Under the pieces are notes generated by a model, which was given only the letters and a program-made list of their open reading frames with translations, was not told the DNA's origin and did no database searches. Positions 1 through 10,739 of a stretch of DNA of 64,000 bases are shown here, piece after piece (position 1 is the first letter of the stretch; each line of letters opens with the position of its first letter). The stretch lies in assembly GCF_964340395.1 (NCBI RefSeq), contig NC_135560.1, positions 1,917,501 through 1,981,500 of the forward strand. Direction: 5' to 3'. Origin of the DNA: Glandiceps talaboti. Taxonomy: Eukaryota; Hemichordata; Enteropneusta; Spengelidae. Made by a program: the position numbers and the translations under genes.

Positions 1-1108
1 AGGGCCTGTACCAAGAAGGACCACCAAATTTGATGAAACTTGCTAAAGATATTGACCGAGCAAAGATCGAATCAATTACTTGCTCATTTGTTCATTTACA
101 TATTTGATGAACTTTTGCAATAAGAGATATATAGCCAGGACTGTACTGAATTCAAGTGAACTTGCTACAGATATTGATTACACAAAGGTACGACAGTACA
201 GAAAGACATTTCAAGGTCTTGTGTCAATTAATTGCTCAGTTGCATATTGATAGTTTTTGGTGGGAGTGGCTTGCATAATTAATGCTAATTTGCATAATTA
301 ATGATTGTATAAATGGGGCTATACATGCAGAATGGCTGCACCAAATTCACTTAAACTTGCTACATCTACGGATCATACAAAGATATATGGGAGCATTTGC
401 AGTTCATCTCTGGTTATATCTTGACCTTTGACTTTGATCTCCATTTTCAAGGTCAAATAGCAAATTCATTTTGTATTTGTATAATTTGCACAATAACTTT
501 GCCATATAACACTCCAGTTGGGAGTGTCTCTTTGACTGACAGCTTGTTACTAAATGGCGGCCATATTTGTGGTAACAATTCAATATATTACTGCTTAACT
601 CAAAAACTTTAACACAGAGAAAATCCTTTAAATCACGTCTCACAGTAATACAGAACAAAAGAATTTTACACAGTGCATTACTTTTGGTGTTCATATAACT
701 CTTTACTGAATGGTGGCCATATTTATAGTGAATAATCAATATTTATCGCTTAACTCAAAAGCTTTAATACAGAGACTCCATTCAAGTGTCTACCCCATAT
801 TATCACATGTAAACTTTCTTTTGAGATCTTGACCTTTGACCTTAACTTTTACCCTCACCTCACTCAATTATCAAAATCCATCCATTTTTTGTTTATCAGA
901 GACACATTGTAGTATTTATTTGTTGCCACCATTTTTTTTTTAAATCATGTCTCCATTCAGTCGCATGGAATTACATGATAGGCAGGGACTGTGTCTTGTA
1001 GAAATACTTGCTGTATATTAAAAAGTACTTTGAATTCTACCAAATGAAATGTACTTTCTATTTGCTGAACTAGCATTGTTTTGAATTCATTTATTGATTT
1101 ACATGTAG
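1..1108. repeat. Diverged interspersed and tandem repeats, probably intron of the 1109-5074 gene
   Basis: No exon is recognisable here. A motif around 'aaacttgctaaagatattga' recurs three times in diverged form near 30-75, 150-190 and 340-385. A second block is duplicated at about 525-610 and 690-775: both copies share 'aaatggcggccatattt'-like and 'cttaactcaaaa' segments about 165 bp apart. A related 'atggcagccatatttcttgt' piece appears at about 4945 inside the gene's last intron. This looks like an old repeat-derived element rather than coding sequence. Confidence 0.45.
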
Positions 1109-1214
1109 TGGCATTGATTGGAGTAGCATTCCTGTACTTGGTGGATGCGTCTAGAGGTGGTACTCTCAATATGTCATCATCAGAAAGAAGGAAACAAGTT
1201 GGCCTGGTCAAAGA
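1109..1214 (+). CDS. Exon of unknown gene with hydrophobic segment
   Basis: The acceptor is 'tttacatgtag' and the donor is GA|GTAAGT. The exon enters with two bases of a codon and leaves with two bases, and is open throughout (A-L-I-G-V-A-F-L-Y-L-V-D ... S-E-R-R-K-Q-V-G-L-V-K). The other two + strand frames are interrupted. Confidence 0.55.
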
Positions 1215-4200
1215 GTAAGTATTAATTTCACTCATATTGTGTATTAAGTTGAAGAAAGATACAATGGTGCTATACTTAAAACCATAATAATCAAGAGTAC
1301 ACCCCTAGCAACTGCTTTATGTACAGACCACACCCCTAGCAACTGCTTTATATACAGACCACACCCCTAGCAACTGCTTTATGTACAGACCACACCCCTA
1401 GCAACTACTTACAATACAGACCACACCCCTAGCGACTGCTTATGTACAGACCACACCCATAGCAACTGCTTTATGTACAGACCACATCCCTAGCAACAAC
1501 TTACAATACAGACCTCACCCCTAGCAACTGCTTTATGTACAGACCACATCCCTAGCAACAACTTACAATACAGACCACACCCATAGCAACTGCTTTATGT
1601 ACAGACCACATCCCTAGCAACTACTTACAATACAGACCACGCCCCTAGCAACTGCTTTATGTACAGACCACACCCATAGCAACTGCTTTATGTACAGACC
1701 ACATCCCTAGCAACAACTTACAATACAGACCTCACCCCTAGCAACTGCTTTATGTACAGACCACACCCCTAGCAACTGCTTATGATACTGCCCACACCTT
1801 TAGCAACTGCTTAAATTACAACACATTTCTGTTAACTATGCAATGGCAATTAAACAAGATATCCAGTTCAATGAGACTGACTACATACAATGTTTTATGT
1901 CAAGGTATTCACCATACAGATAGCCAAGATTTCGCCTGTATTATGAATGTTTTATGTCAAGGTATTCACCATACAGATAGCCAAGATTTCGCCTGTATTG
2001 TGAATATTTTATGTCAAGGTATTCACCATACAGATAGCCAAGATTTCGCCTGTATTGTGAATATTTTATGTCAAGGTATTCACCATACAGATAGCCAAGA
2101 TTTCGCCTGTATTGTGGATGTTTTATGTCAAGGTATTCACCATACAGATAGCCAAGATTTCGCCTGTATTGTGAATGTTTTATGTCAAGGTATTCACCAT
2201 ACAGATAGCCAAGATTTCGCCTGTATTGTGAATATTTTATGTCAAGGTATTCACCATACAGATAGCCAAGATTTCGCCTGTATTGTGAATGTTTTATGTC
2301 AAGGTATTCACCATACAGATAGCCAAGATTTCGCCTGTATTGTGAATGTTTTATGTCAAGGTATTCACCATACAGATAGCCAAGATTTCGCCTGTATTGT
2401 GGATGTTTCTAATTGTCTAGTCTTGTGATCACAGAACACTACAAGTGTATATAAGTCTTGAATCTACTCTTTTCTCCTATGTTTGTAACTTTATGCTTTC
2501 ATGGTTATAACCTTTGTAGTATCGATATGTTTTAAAATCACCATTCAGTCACATGACACCATTGTCACATGACACCATTCAGTCACATGACACCATTGTC
2601 ACATGACACCATTCAGTCACAATTCACCATTCAGTCACATGACACCATTCAGTCATCTACAATGTAGAAGTAATGTATTTGAGGGTAAGACTTGTTTATC
2701 CCACAAATTGTAAATAACAGCAATTAACATAACAATACACATATTAGCATAACAATGCCTATATTTTTAGACCTTTAGACAAAGAGAGAAGAGATGAAAA
2801 TGCCAGTCCAATTAGACCAAGATCAGATTTCCAACTCAGAAACAGATACCTTTCAAGAATTGGAGCTAAGGTAAGTCTAGGTTACAAACTTCAGGAAGAG
2901 TTCAACACTATAGCCCAAACTTAGCTAGGATGACTTGTCTAGAAGAGTTCAACACTATAGCCCAAATTTAGCTAGGATGACGTGTCTAGAAGAGTTCAAC
3001 ACTATAGCCCAAATTTAGCTAGGATGACGTGTCTAGAAGAGTTCAACACTATAGCCCAAACTTAGCTAGGATGACGTGTCTAGAAGAGTTCAACACTATA
3101 GCCCAAACTTAGCTAGGATGACGTGTCTAGAAGAGTTCAACACTATAGCCCAAACTTAGCTAGGATGACGTGTCTAGAAGAGTTCAACACTATAGCCCAA
3201 ACTTAGCTAGGATGACGTGTCTAGAAGAGTTCAACACTATAGCCCAAATTTAGCTAGGATGACGTGTCTAGAAGAGTTCAACACTATAGCCCAAACTTAG
3301 CTAGGATGACGTGTCTAGAAGAGTTCAACACTATAGCCCAAACTTAGCTAGGATGACGTGTCTAGAAGAGTTCAACACTATAGTCCAAACTTAGCTAGGA
3401 TGACGTGTCTAGAAGAGTTCAACACTATAGCCCAAACTTAGCTAGGATGACGTGTCTAGAAGAGTTCAACACTATAGCCCAAACTTAGCTAGGATGACGT
3501 GTCTAGAAGAGTTCAACTCTATAGCCCAAACTTAGCTAGGATGACGTGTCTAGAAGAGTTCAACACTATAGCCCAAACTTAGCTAGGATGACGTGTCTAG
3601 AAGAGTTCAACACTATAGCCCAAACTTAGCTAGGATGACGTGTCTAGAAGAGTTCAACACTATAGCCCAAACTTAGCTAGGATGACGTGTCTAGAAGAGT
3701 TCAACACTATAGCCCAAACTTAGCTAGGATGACGTGTCTAGAAGAGTTCAACACTATAGCCCAAACTTAGCTAGGATGACTTGTCTAGAAGAGTTCAACA
3801 CTATAGCCCAAACTTAGCTAGGATGACGTGTCTAGAAGAGTTCAACACTATAGCCCAAACTTAGCTAGTATGACGTGTCTAGAAGAGTTCAACACTATAG
3901 CCCAAATTTAGCTAGGATGACGTGTCTAGAAGAGTTCAACACTATAGCCCAAACTTAGCTAGGATGACGTGTCTAGAAGAGTTCAACACTATAGCCCAAA
4001 CTTAGCTAGGATGACGTGTCTAGAAGAGTTCAACACTATAGCCCAAACTTAGCTAGGATGACGTGTCTAGAAGAGTTCAACACTATAGCCCAAATTTAGC
4101 TAGTATGACGTGTCTAGAAGAGTTCAACACTATAGCCCAAACTTAGCTAGGATGACGTGTCTAGAAGAGTTCAACACTATAGCCCAAATTTAGCTAGGAT

Positions 4201-5074
4201 GACGTGTCAGGAAGAGTTCAACACTATAGCCCAAATTTAGCTAGTATGACGTGTCTAGAAGAGTTCAACACTATAGCCCAAACTTAGCTAGTATGACTTG
4301 TCAGGAAGAGTTCAACACTATAGCCCAAACTTAGCTAGTATGACGTGTCTAGAAGAGTTCAACACTATAGCCCAAACTTAGCTAGGATGACGTGTCTAGA
4401 AGAGTTCAACACTATAGCCCAAACTTAGCTAGGATGACGTGTCTAGAAGAGTTCAACACTATAGCCCAAACTTAGCTAGTATGACGTGTCTAGAAGAGTT
4501 CAACAATATAGCCCAAACTTAGCTAGTATGACGTGTCTAGAAGAGTTCAACTCTATAGCCCAAACTTAGCTAGGATGACGTGTCTAGAAGAGTTCAACAC
4601 TATAGCCCAAACTTAGCTAGTATGACGTGTCTAGAAGAGTTCAACAATATAGCCCAAACTTAGCTAAGATGACGTGTCTAGAAGAGTTCAACACTATAGC
4701 CCAAATTTAGCTAGTATGACGTGTCTAGAAGAGTTCAACACTATAGCCCAAACTTAGCTAGGATGACGTGTCTAGAAGAGTTCAACACTATAGCCCAAAC
4801 TTAGCCCAGAGGTGGCTTGTACATTGGGTTCCATCCATCTGTCCAAGCATGCCCACTTGTCTCAACCAAACTGGCACAAAGCCTAAAGGTAACATGCTTT
4901 GTGAAAACATCTTTGTTTTGCAACTGAATCAAGTATGGCCAAATGGCAGCCATATTTCTTGTAAAATTTCCCAATGTGCATCATAACTCTGTGTGTTACC
5001 TGTTTCTTTTGCAGCTTCCTGGTCATTACAATTATCATTTATCAACATTATCAAGGAGAGGTGTATTGCAGTAA
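1109..5074 (+). CDS. 3' part of an unrecognised gene (three exons, C-terminus)
   Basis: Three + strand exons join in phase: 1109-1214, 2771-2870 and 5015-5074 (ending in TAA). Each has a GT-AG boundary. The 1214/2771 junction splits a Glu codon (2+1 bases) and the 2870/5015 junction falls between codons. The spliced product gives about 88 residues of C-terminus. It starts with a hydrophobic stretch (ALIGVAFLYLVDA) that could be a membrane segment. A basic hydrophilic tail follows, containing SSSERRKQVGLVKE, PIRPRSDFQLRNRYL and a final LSRRGVLQ. I do not recognise the family. If the hydrophobic stretch is membrane-inserted, the basic tail would be expected on the cytosolic side (inference). 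Upstream exons lie left of the window. Both introns are dominated by minisatellites. A later terminal exon at 9578 could replace the 5015 exon. Confidence 0.55.
1299..1815 (+). repeat. 31-bp minisatellite
   Basis: About 16 imperfect copies of a unit beginning 'accacacccctagcaactg'. Variants carry 'catccctagcaacaacttac'-like changes that recur in alternation, suggesting block duplication. The array lies in the first visible intron of the unknown gene. Confidence 0.95.
1889..2406 (+). repeat. 57-bp minisatellite (nine copies, open frame)
   Basis: Nine nearly identical copies of a 57-bp unit starting 'aatgttttatgtcaaggtat'. The unit is 19 codons long and lacks stops in one + frame, giving a repetitive peptide (VLCQGIHHTDSQDFACIVN). 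The upstream exon's frame meets TAA right after its donor, so this frame is not a read-through of that exon. I regard it as intronic. Confidence 0.95.
2537..2655 (+). repeat. Short repeat of 'caccattcagtcacatga'
   Basis: About six alternating copies of 'caccattcagtcacatga' and 'caccattgtcacatga' in the same intron. Confidence 0.85.
2771..2870 (+). CDS. Exon of unknown gene, basic tail region
   Basis: The acceptor is 'cctatatttttag' and the donor is AAG|GTAAGT. It enters with one base (completing GAA, Glu) and exits between codons. It encodes P-L-D-K-E-R-R-D-E-N-A-S-P-I-R-P-R-S-D-F and then Q-L-R-N-R-Y-L-S-R-I-G-A-K. Phase agreement with both neighbours is the main support. Confidence 0.6.
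2894..4805 (+). repeat. 47-bp minisatellite filling an intron
   Basis: About 40 copies of a unit beginning 'agaagagttcaacactatag' and containing 'cttagctaggatgac'. It starts 24 bp after the donor of the 2771-2870 exon. Copies differ by a few shared substitutions (ggatgac/gtatgac, tctag/tcagg), which indicates local amplification. Confidence 0.97.
5015..5074 (+). CDS. Terminal coding exon of unknown gene
   Basis: The acceptor is 'cctgtttcttttgcag', with a good pyrimidine tract. It begins between codons and reads L-P-G-H-Y-N-Y-H-L-S-T-L-S-R-R-G-V-L-Q-stop. Poly(A) signals lie about 1.1 kb downstream. Confidence 0.55.
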   Translation, partial: LPGHYNYHLSTLSRRGVLQ

Positions 5075-6200
5075 AAGAAATACCAAACTCTCTACAACAA
5101 CCAACTGTTGTATTTGTACTTGTCTAGTCATGAAGCATGGAAGGGTAATACCTTGAGTGTGAAAGTCTATTACTCAGAATGGATGAATGTATATACAAGG
5201 TTATCTGATAGATATATGATGTGTATGTAATCCAGAATCAATGAATTCTATTATGTACTATGTCAGGGGAAAAGTCTTAGGTACTCAGAAAGATAGATTT
5301 TGTTAAGTTGTACTATGTCATTTTGTGAAGTGGACAAGTTTTGATTTTTCTTTTCAATTATGTCTTGCCTACATTGACATCATTTTACTAGCTCCTAGCT
5401 CTATAGCCTGTTTACTGCACTGTGGAGATGCATCGTTAGCTGGTCATACCTCCTAGCCCTATAGCCTGTTTACTGTGCTGTTGAGATGCATAATTTGCTA
5501 TCAATAATTTAAGATTGCAGACTCTTTAGCACTTTCTTTCATGTTCAGTGAATTGTGTGAAAGGGTCTACTACCAAAGCACAGTTCAGCTAAGAAAGTTT
5601 TAACTCTGTTAGCAAGACTTTTTAGTATCAATTTGCTCCTGAATCTCAAATTTTGGGAGCAAAATGGTCCTGAAATTTAAAATTTAGGAGTAAAATAAAA
5701 TAATATATATCAAACTGTAATTCTTATCACCATTCAATGTGACAAATGCTTTGTGTATCTGTTGAATGAAAATAATTATCAATTTAGTTGAATGACAATA
5801 TTCATATTACACGTAATGCTAATAAAAATATTCCACATATGATGAAATAGTTAATATGCAAGTAGACATGAAAATTTGTCTGTGAAATGCAGGTAAAGTT
5901 GAATTTTCAACTTAAATGCAAGAAAATTTAAAATGTTTCCTGCTGGATACAGGTATTTACAAAAATTCACCTGCATTGAACCATTTATCACTGCAAATGC
6001 CAGTAATTACTGACAAGTTCCTAGGCTGCAGTTAGAAGAGTGGTTGGTATAACTGCCAAATCTTAGTTCCTCAGTCTCATGTTAATATATTTGCATGTGT
6101 GTCAGAAAAGTAGAGATATTTTGATTTAGACAGTATAGATTTCCATGCTGTACATCTTGTATCTTACTTTATGAATAAAACAATAAAACCTACCAAGTAT
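5075..6200 (+). other. Probable 3' UTR of the unknown gene
   Basis: Non-coding AT-rich sequence with no long tandem repeat. It contains a short duplication of a 'tagctcctagc(t/c)ctatagcctgtttactg' segment at about 5390-5475 and ends at two AATAAA hexamers. Confidence 0.45.
6174..6187 (+). promoter_or_regulatory. Tandem AATAAA polyadenylation signals
   Basis: Two AATAAA hexamers at 6174-6179 and 6182-6187. They are the first strong candidates downstream of the TAA at 5072-5074 and precede the transposon cluster. Confidence 0.5.
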
Positions 6201-6302
6201 CTGTATATGGTTATCAGTGAGTATGGGTTGTCTCTGAATGCATTGTTGTCATGGTAATGTTGAATACTGCTATAAATAAGACACTATCATTTCAATGATT
6301 TT

Positions 6303-7627
6303 TGCAGCACAACTGAACTTATAAGGGACTGGTCAATTTCTTCGGCGGGGGGGGGGGGATTTGTAGGGGTCACTCTGTTTTTGAAATTGGCAGGGGGGGG
6401 GGGGTCATTGTGTTTTGGATTGTGATGGAAGAAAAAAATCCTTTTCTACAATGGCATATAGCAAGTTGTCTGAAATGTGGTACATGTAAATACTTGTTCT
6501 TGTTCCGGTTTCTTACATAAATTCTTTAGTTCAAGCATAACTATACTTAATCTAAATTGTTCTACTCATCAGTATGAACTTGTCAGAAGGGATTAATACA
6601 CTTTCTATTTTGGACACTACATGTTATTGACACTACAAATCACCACATCTCATCAGATTCCAGTTTCTATTATACACTAGGTATGACCACCTGAAGTTCC
6701 GTAACATACCGGTGACTTGACTACATGCAATACTAATGCCCCTATACCAAGTGTTACTTTTATGTGACATGGGAAACTCATTTATAATTTACATTAACTT
6801 TGAAGCTGTGAAATATTACCATTTTTCAAAGACACATGCTGTCATGGATTAAGTTATTGCTTGAAAGGGTCTGAATAGCCTAAATACTGGCTTTAAGAGT
6901 AAAAATGATAGGGGGGTCAGCCGGGGGCCAGTGACTTTTTATTTGCCCTGATTTAAGAATCCACACTGGAGAAACTGACCAGTCCCTAAGGTTCAGTTGT
7001 GTAATTGGCATAGCAAAGTGTCTGTGTGTCTGTGTGTCTGTGTGTGTCTGTGTCTATGTGTGTGTGTGTAAACAACTTAAAACTGCTGGACTGATTTTCT
7101 TCAAAACACTTTAGTACAATTGGCCCTAGCAACCATGACCACACCCTTTGCAACAAATAATATAATCTGGTAGGCAAGTGAGTAAACATTCAAAATATTT
7201 ATGCAAATACCCCTAGCAACCATGTTCACGCCCATAGCAACAGCGAAACGGTGGTGTATTTCACAAAGATAATGGATTCTTAAACAAATGAACAAACTTT
7301 CAAAAGGTGTATGCAAATATGCCTACATATGCCTAGCAACAAGACCATGCCCATAGTAACAGCCAAATGATCATGTATACTGCAAAGATAACTGGTATTC
7401 ATAGACGAGTGAACAAACATTCGAAAAATGTATGCAAATATGTCTAGCAACATGATCACACTCATAGCAACGGTCAAAAATCATGTATATTGCAAAGATA
7501 ACAACAGGGTTGGATAGGCAACTGGATTGCAATTCAGCAAACGAAAACCTATACCTAGCATGGATCAGCATGTGGGTAAGCATTTTTTAAAACTGTACAG
7601 TTGTGTTACAATGCCATTCGCACTATT
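6303..7627 (-). mobile_element. Non-autonomous element with hairpin end, copy 1 (interrupted)
   Basis: Read on the minus strand it matches the family also present at 7.6, 14.6, 35.2, 48.6, 49.2, 56.7, 61.0 and 62.4 kb. The family has a start near 'gtagcacaactgtacagttt' and a block of about 120-bp subrepeats containing 'gctgttgctatgggcgtggt'. A TG/CA-rich tail and a hairpin at 'cactactgaacc...gttcagttgtg' follow. This copy lacks most of the second ('ttttgaccaaaaa') block and is split by a Harbinger-like insertion at 6325-6986. No coding capacity is visible. Confidence 0.75.
6325..6986 (+). mobile_element. Harbinger-like MITE with TAA target duplication
   Basis: It starts GGGACTGGTCAATTTCTTC, ends with the inverted match GAGAAACTGACCAGTCCC, and is flanked by TAA on both sides (6322-6324 and 6987-6989). 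It contains long G runs ('aggggtcactctgtttttg') and no open frame. A 3-bp TAA duplication with about 20-bp inverted ends fits PIF/Harbinger-type MITEs (family knowledge). It sits inside the hairpin of another element, so it inserted later. Confidence 0.75.
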
Positions 7628-9012
7628 TTTAGCACAACTGAACTGAGGTTCAGTAGTGCTATAAGGATCGCCCAGTATCTGTCTGTCTGTCTGTCTGTCT
7701 ATGTGTGTGTGTGTAAACAACTTAGTCAAAAACCGCTGAACCAATTGCCATGATATTTGGTGGGTCCATTACCTTGGGTGTCTAGTTGGAAAATTGTTCA
7801 AATCAAAAAGATCTTACACCGGTTTGGGATTTGGGTCAAAAAATGTGATTTTTGGTCAAAAAACTTAAACTCAGAAACTACTGGGCAGACTGGTATGAAA
7901 TTTGGGTGAAACATTCTTAAGGGGGTGTAAAGTAAGATTTGTTCATGACATGATGATTCCATCAGTAATATGCAAATTAGGGCTAAAAATGTGTCTTTTT
8001 GGTTAAAAATCTATAATTCCAAAACTACTGAGCAGATTGGGCTGAAATTTAATGGGAATGCATCTAGGGATGTATGGACGAAGATATATTAAGCATACAA
8101 TGATTCCATGAGTGATATGCAAATTAGGTACAAGAGTGTTCATTTTTGGTCAAAAACTTATATCTCAAAAAGTACTTGGTCAATGAGTCTGAAACTTGGC
8201 GAGATGTTTTTGAAACTGTTATTCTGCAGATTTTCTTCAAAACATTTTGACAAAATTGGCCCTAGCAACCATGACCACGCCCTATAGCAACAACCAAATG
8301 GCAGTATATTTTGGTCAAATAACATCATCTGGTAGGCAAGTGAGTAAACATTCAAAAAATGTATGCAAATACCCTAGCAACCACGCCCATAGCAACAGCC
8401 AAACGGTGGTGTTTTTCACAAAGATAACAACAGGGTTTAGTAGACAATTGAATAAACATTCAAAAAATGTATGTAAATTTGCCTAGCAACAGGACCACGC
8501 CCAACAGCCAAATAATCATGTATATTGCAAAGATAACAACAGGAATAGAAAGACAAATGAATAAACATTCAAAAAATGTATTCAAATACCCTAGTTACCA
8601 TGACCACGCCCATAGCAACAGCCAAACGGTGGTGTATTTCACAAAGATAACAATGGGGTTTAATAGACAAAATGAATAAACATTCAAAAAATGTATGTAA
8701 ATTTGCCTAGCAACAAGACCACGCCCATAGCAACAACCAAATGATCACGTATATTGCAAAGACAATATAAGGAATTCATACACAAGGGAACAAAAACATA
8801 CACAAATGTATGCAAATATATCTTACAACATGACCACGCCCATAGCAACAGCCAAATGATAGCATTTATCGTAAAGATAGCAACATGGTTGGATAGGCAA
8901 CTGGGTAGTTATTCAGCAAATGAACACCTATTTGTTAGCATGAACTAGCATATGGATAAATATTTTTAAAAACTGTACAGTTGTGCTACAATGCCATTGG
9001 CAGTATTTTTAA
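7628..9012 (-). mobile_element. Hairpin-end non-autonomous element, copy 2
   Basis: A nearly full-length minus-strand copy. It has the hairpin at 7629-7665, a (TG)n/(TGTC)n tail and three diverged 'ttttggtcaaaaa' subrepeats (7800-8180). Several about 120-bp 'cacgcccatagcaacagcc' subrepeats follow (8225-8900), and it ends at 'aactgtacagttgtgctaca' near 8985. It lies directly against copy 1 in the same orientation. Confidence 0.8.
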
Positions 9013-9191
9013 AAATCACATTCACATTCAGATCCAAAGTAGAAATCAAAGCCTATTTGTTACATTGCATACAAATAAGTGAGTATAACTGGTAGATGCA
9101 CACCCAATAATGGAAATCCACAATTACAAAGCATAGAATGTACTCATCACCTGACCTGATTTTTTGCACCAACTTTCATTGACCTTTGATG

Positions 9192-9296
9192 CAACGTAGA
9201 GATTAGTCTCACTTACCCAGACTCTTGAGGGATCGATACTCACATAACAGCTGGGATGGCGCCCTCAATAGCAAGAGGCTGGGTAACTGAGACTAT
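9192..9296. mobile_element. Foldback (MITE-like) element
   Basis: The left arm 'agtctcacttacccagactc' is matched in inverse by the right arm 'gaggctgggtaactgagact', with 'ttgagggatcg' and 'gcgccctcaa' continuing the pairing inward. It is about 100 bp in total with no coding content. Confidence 0.65.
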
Positions 9297-9577
9297 GTAT
9301 ATATGTATCAATATATATATTAAAGTGTAATTTTGAACATTCATATAAAACAGATTGAATATAAGGCTAACTTTGAAATATTCTTATTATTACACACAAT
9401 GTTTCAACTGTTAAATTCTAATGACTAATACTGCACATTATATTGCCCACCGAATAACCTTTGACCTTTTCATCTGAACATGTGACATCTCAACAAAAAA
9501 TTAGGAAAAAAAATTAGGACATACAGAGGGCATTAATTTTCACGTTTTTATCAATTTTTGCAAACTGCCAAATTAAG
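9297..9577. other. AT-rich stretch upstream of candidate exon
   Basis: No repeats or genes are recognised. The reading frame of the next exon extends back to an alternative acceptor near 9531 (after 'aggacatacag'). Confidence 0.3.
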
Positions 9578-9670
9578 GTTTACCCTGAGTTGGGTGACAA
9601 ATTTCCAGTCGTAAAACAGTGTCACTTGCTAGATGATGGATTCACATCTTTTGATCTGAATGTGAAGTAA
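9578..9670 (+). CDS. Candidate alternative terminal exon
   Basis: After a T-rich tract and the acceptor 'ccaaattaag' the frame reads V-Y-P-E-L-G-D-K-F-P-V-V-K-Q-C-H, then L-L-D-D-G-F-T-S-F-D-L-N-V-K-stop. This composition looks like real protein. It begins between codons, which matches the exit phase of the exon ending at 2870. It could be an alternative last exon of that gene or the end of another + strand gene whose earlier exons I cannot see. AATAAA follows at 9983. I do not recognise the family. Confidence 0.4.
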   Translation, partial: VYPELGDKFPVVKQCHLLDDGFTSFDLNVK

Positions 9671-9982
9671 AATACTGGCCCTGTACCTGTGTCTTGTACC
9701 GACCATTGGACAATACATGGAACTACTATGATGTACCATGGAAGTACCACCCACTGTACATCCATGGGGGACGTACTTCAAGGATGTACAGAGCTATTGG
9801 GCTATGTACAGTGTGGTGTATGTGGTGTAGCTTGCATCCTGTCAGACACATGGTCTGCCTGTGGTGTACCTTAGTGCCATACGCCCTCAACGATTGTATG
9901 TATTCTCCTTTCTAGTTTAGACCATGCACAGCTGGTACAGGAATATTGAGAATTCTTTTAGTTAATTTATTGAAATAACTCA

Positions 9983-9988
9983 AATAAA
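9983..9988 (+). promoter_or_regulatory. Polyadenylation signal AATAAA
   Basis: AATAAA about 310 bp downstream of the TAA at 9668-9670, consistent with a short 3' UTR for the candidate exon. Confidence 0.4.
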
Positions 9989-10314
9989 TTTAAAAAGCCT
10001 AACAAACATAAAGCAGGTCAATTTTGCCATGATAACTTAGCTTTATCAGAAAAGTCATGTAATAGATCATTTGCTTGATTGCTGGCAAACCTGGGACACT
10101 TTATGTCACACACACAGATTATAAATGCACTGATACACAAAAGATTTCAGTCATTACTTTTCATATGCTATCAGATTAAATTCTTCTATGACTGTAACAC
10201 TACATATTTTCTGTATAGGATTGTACTTTATGAAAAGCAAACCAGAGAGAATATTTCTTCCACAACACTGAAATTTCTTGACTGTGTATCTTGGATGGTG
10301 CGGTAAAAGAGACT
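9989..10314. other. Intergenic sequence without recognised features
   Basis: AT-rich. A 75-codon + strand reading frame here has no splice or composition support and is not called. Confidence 0.3.
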
Positions 10315-10423
10315 GTGGTTTAAGACAATGGACATTAAGTTGTGGTTTAAGACAATGGACATTAAGTTGTGGTTTAAGACAATGGACATTAAGTTGTGGT
10401 TTAAGACAATGGACATTAAGTTG
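10315..10423 (+). repeat. 27-bp tandem repeat, four copies
   Basis: Four exact copies of 'gtggtttaagacaatggaca' plus 'ttaagtt'. Confidence 0.95.
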
Positions 10424-10603
10424 CATTTGAGAATATGTTAAAAAGTGATCTTTGCACGTCATTTACATTTGTCACAGCAATAAAATAAGTTTTCAAGTGT
10501 CCCTGGTTCTCTGGCAATCATTGAAGGAATGAATTGTAGACAAAACAGTTGATGTCATCTTTGATTGCATTTCAATTTTATTCAAATTTGAGTGTCATAT
10601 AAT

Positions 10604-10738
10604 ATAGGTCTTCTACACCATCAACAACAGATGATGTGTATTTGGCACATATCTTTAGAAGTGATACAGTTTCTATTGTGAATGGTAATCAGAACCTAGG
10701 AGAAGATGGGGACTATAAGAAAAACAACTCAAGTACTG
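10604..10738 (+). CDS. Weak candidate exon
   Basis: The sequence between 'catataatatag' and 'act|gtaagc' is open in one frame: S-S-T-P-S-T-T-D-D-V-Y-L-A-H-I-F-R-S-D and then T-V-S-I-V-N-G-N-Q-N-L-G-E-D-G-D. The other two frames have stops. It has both splice consensus sequences but no phase-matched partner that I could find. It may belong to an unseen + strand transcript or be chance. Confidence 0.25.
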
Positions 10739-10739
10739 T

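Noticed and set aside
1838-2428. 196-codon + strand repetitive frame
   Set aside because: It is the 57-bp minisatellite. The upstream exon's frame stops at TAA immediately after its donor and cannot enter it.
7629-7665. Helitron 3' end (hairpin near a CTRR-like end)
   Set aside because: The hairpin abuts the end directly, and both termini share inverted sequence, which Helitrons lack. The element was left unclassified.
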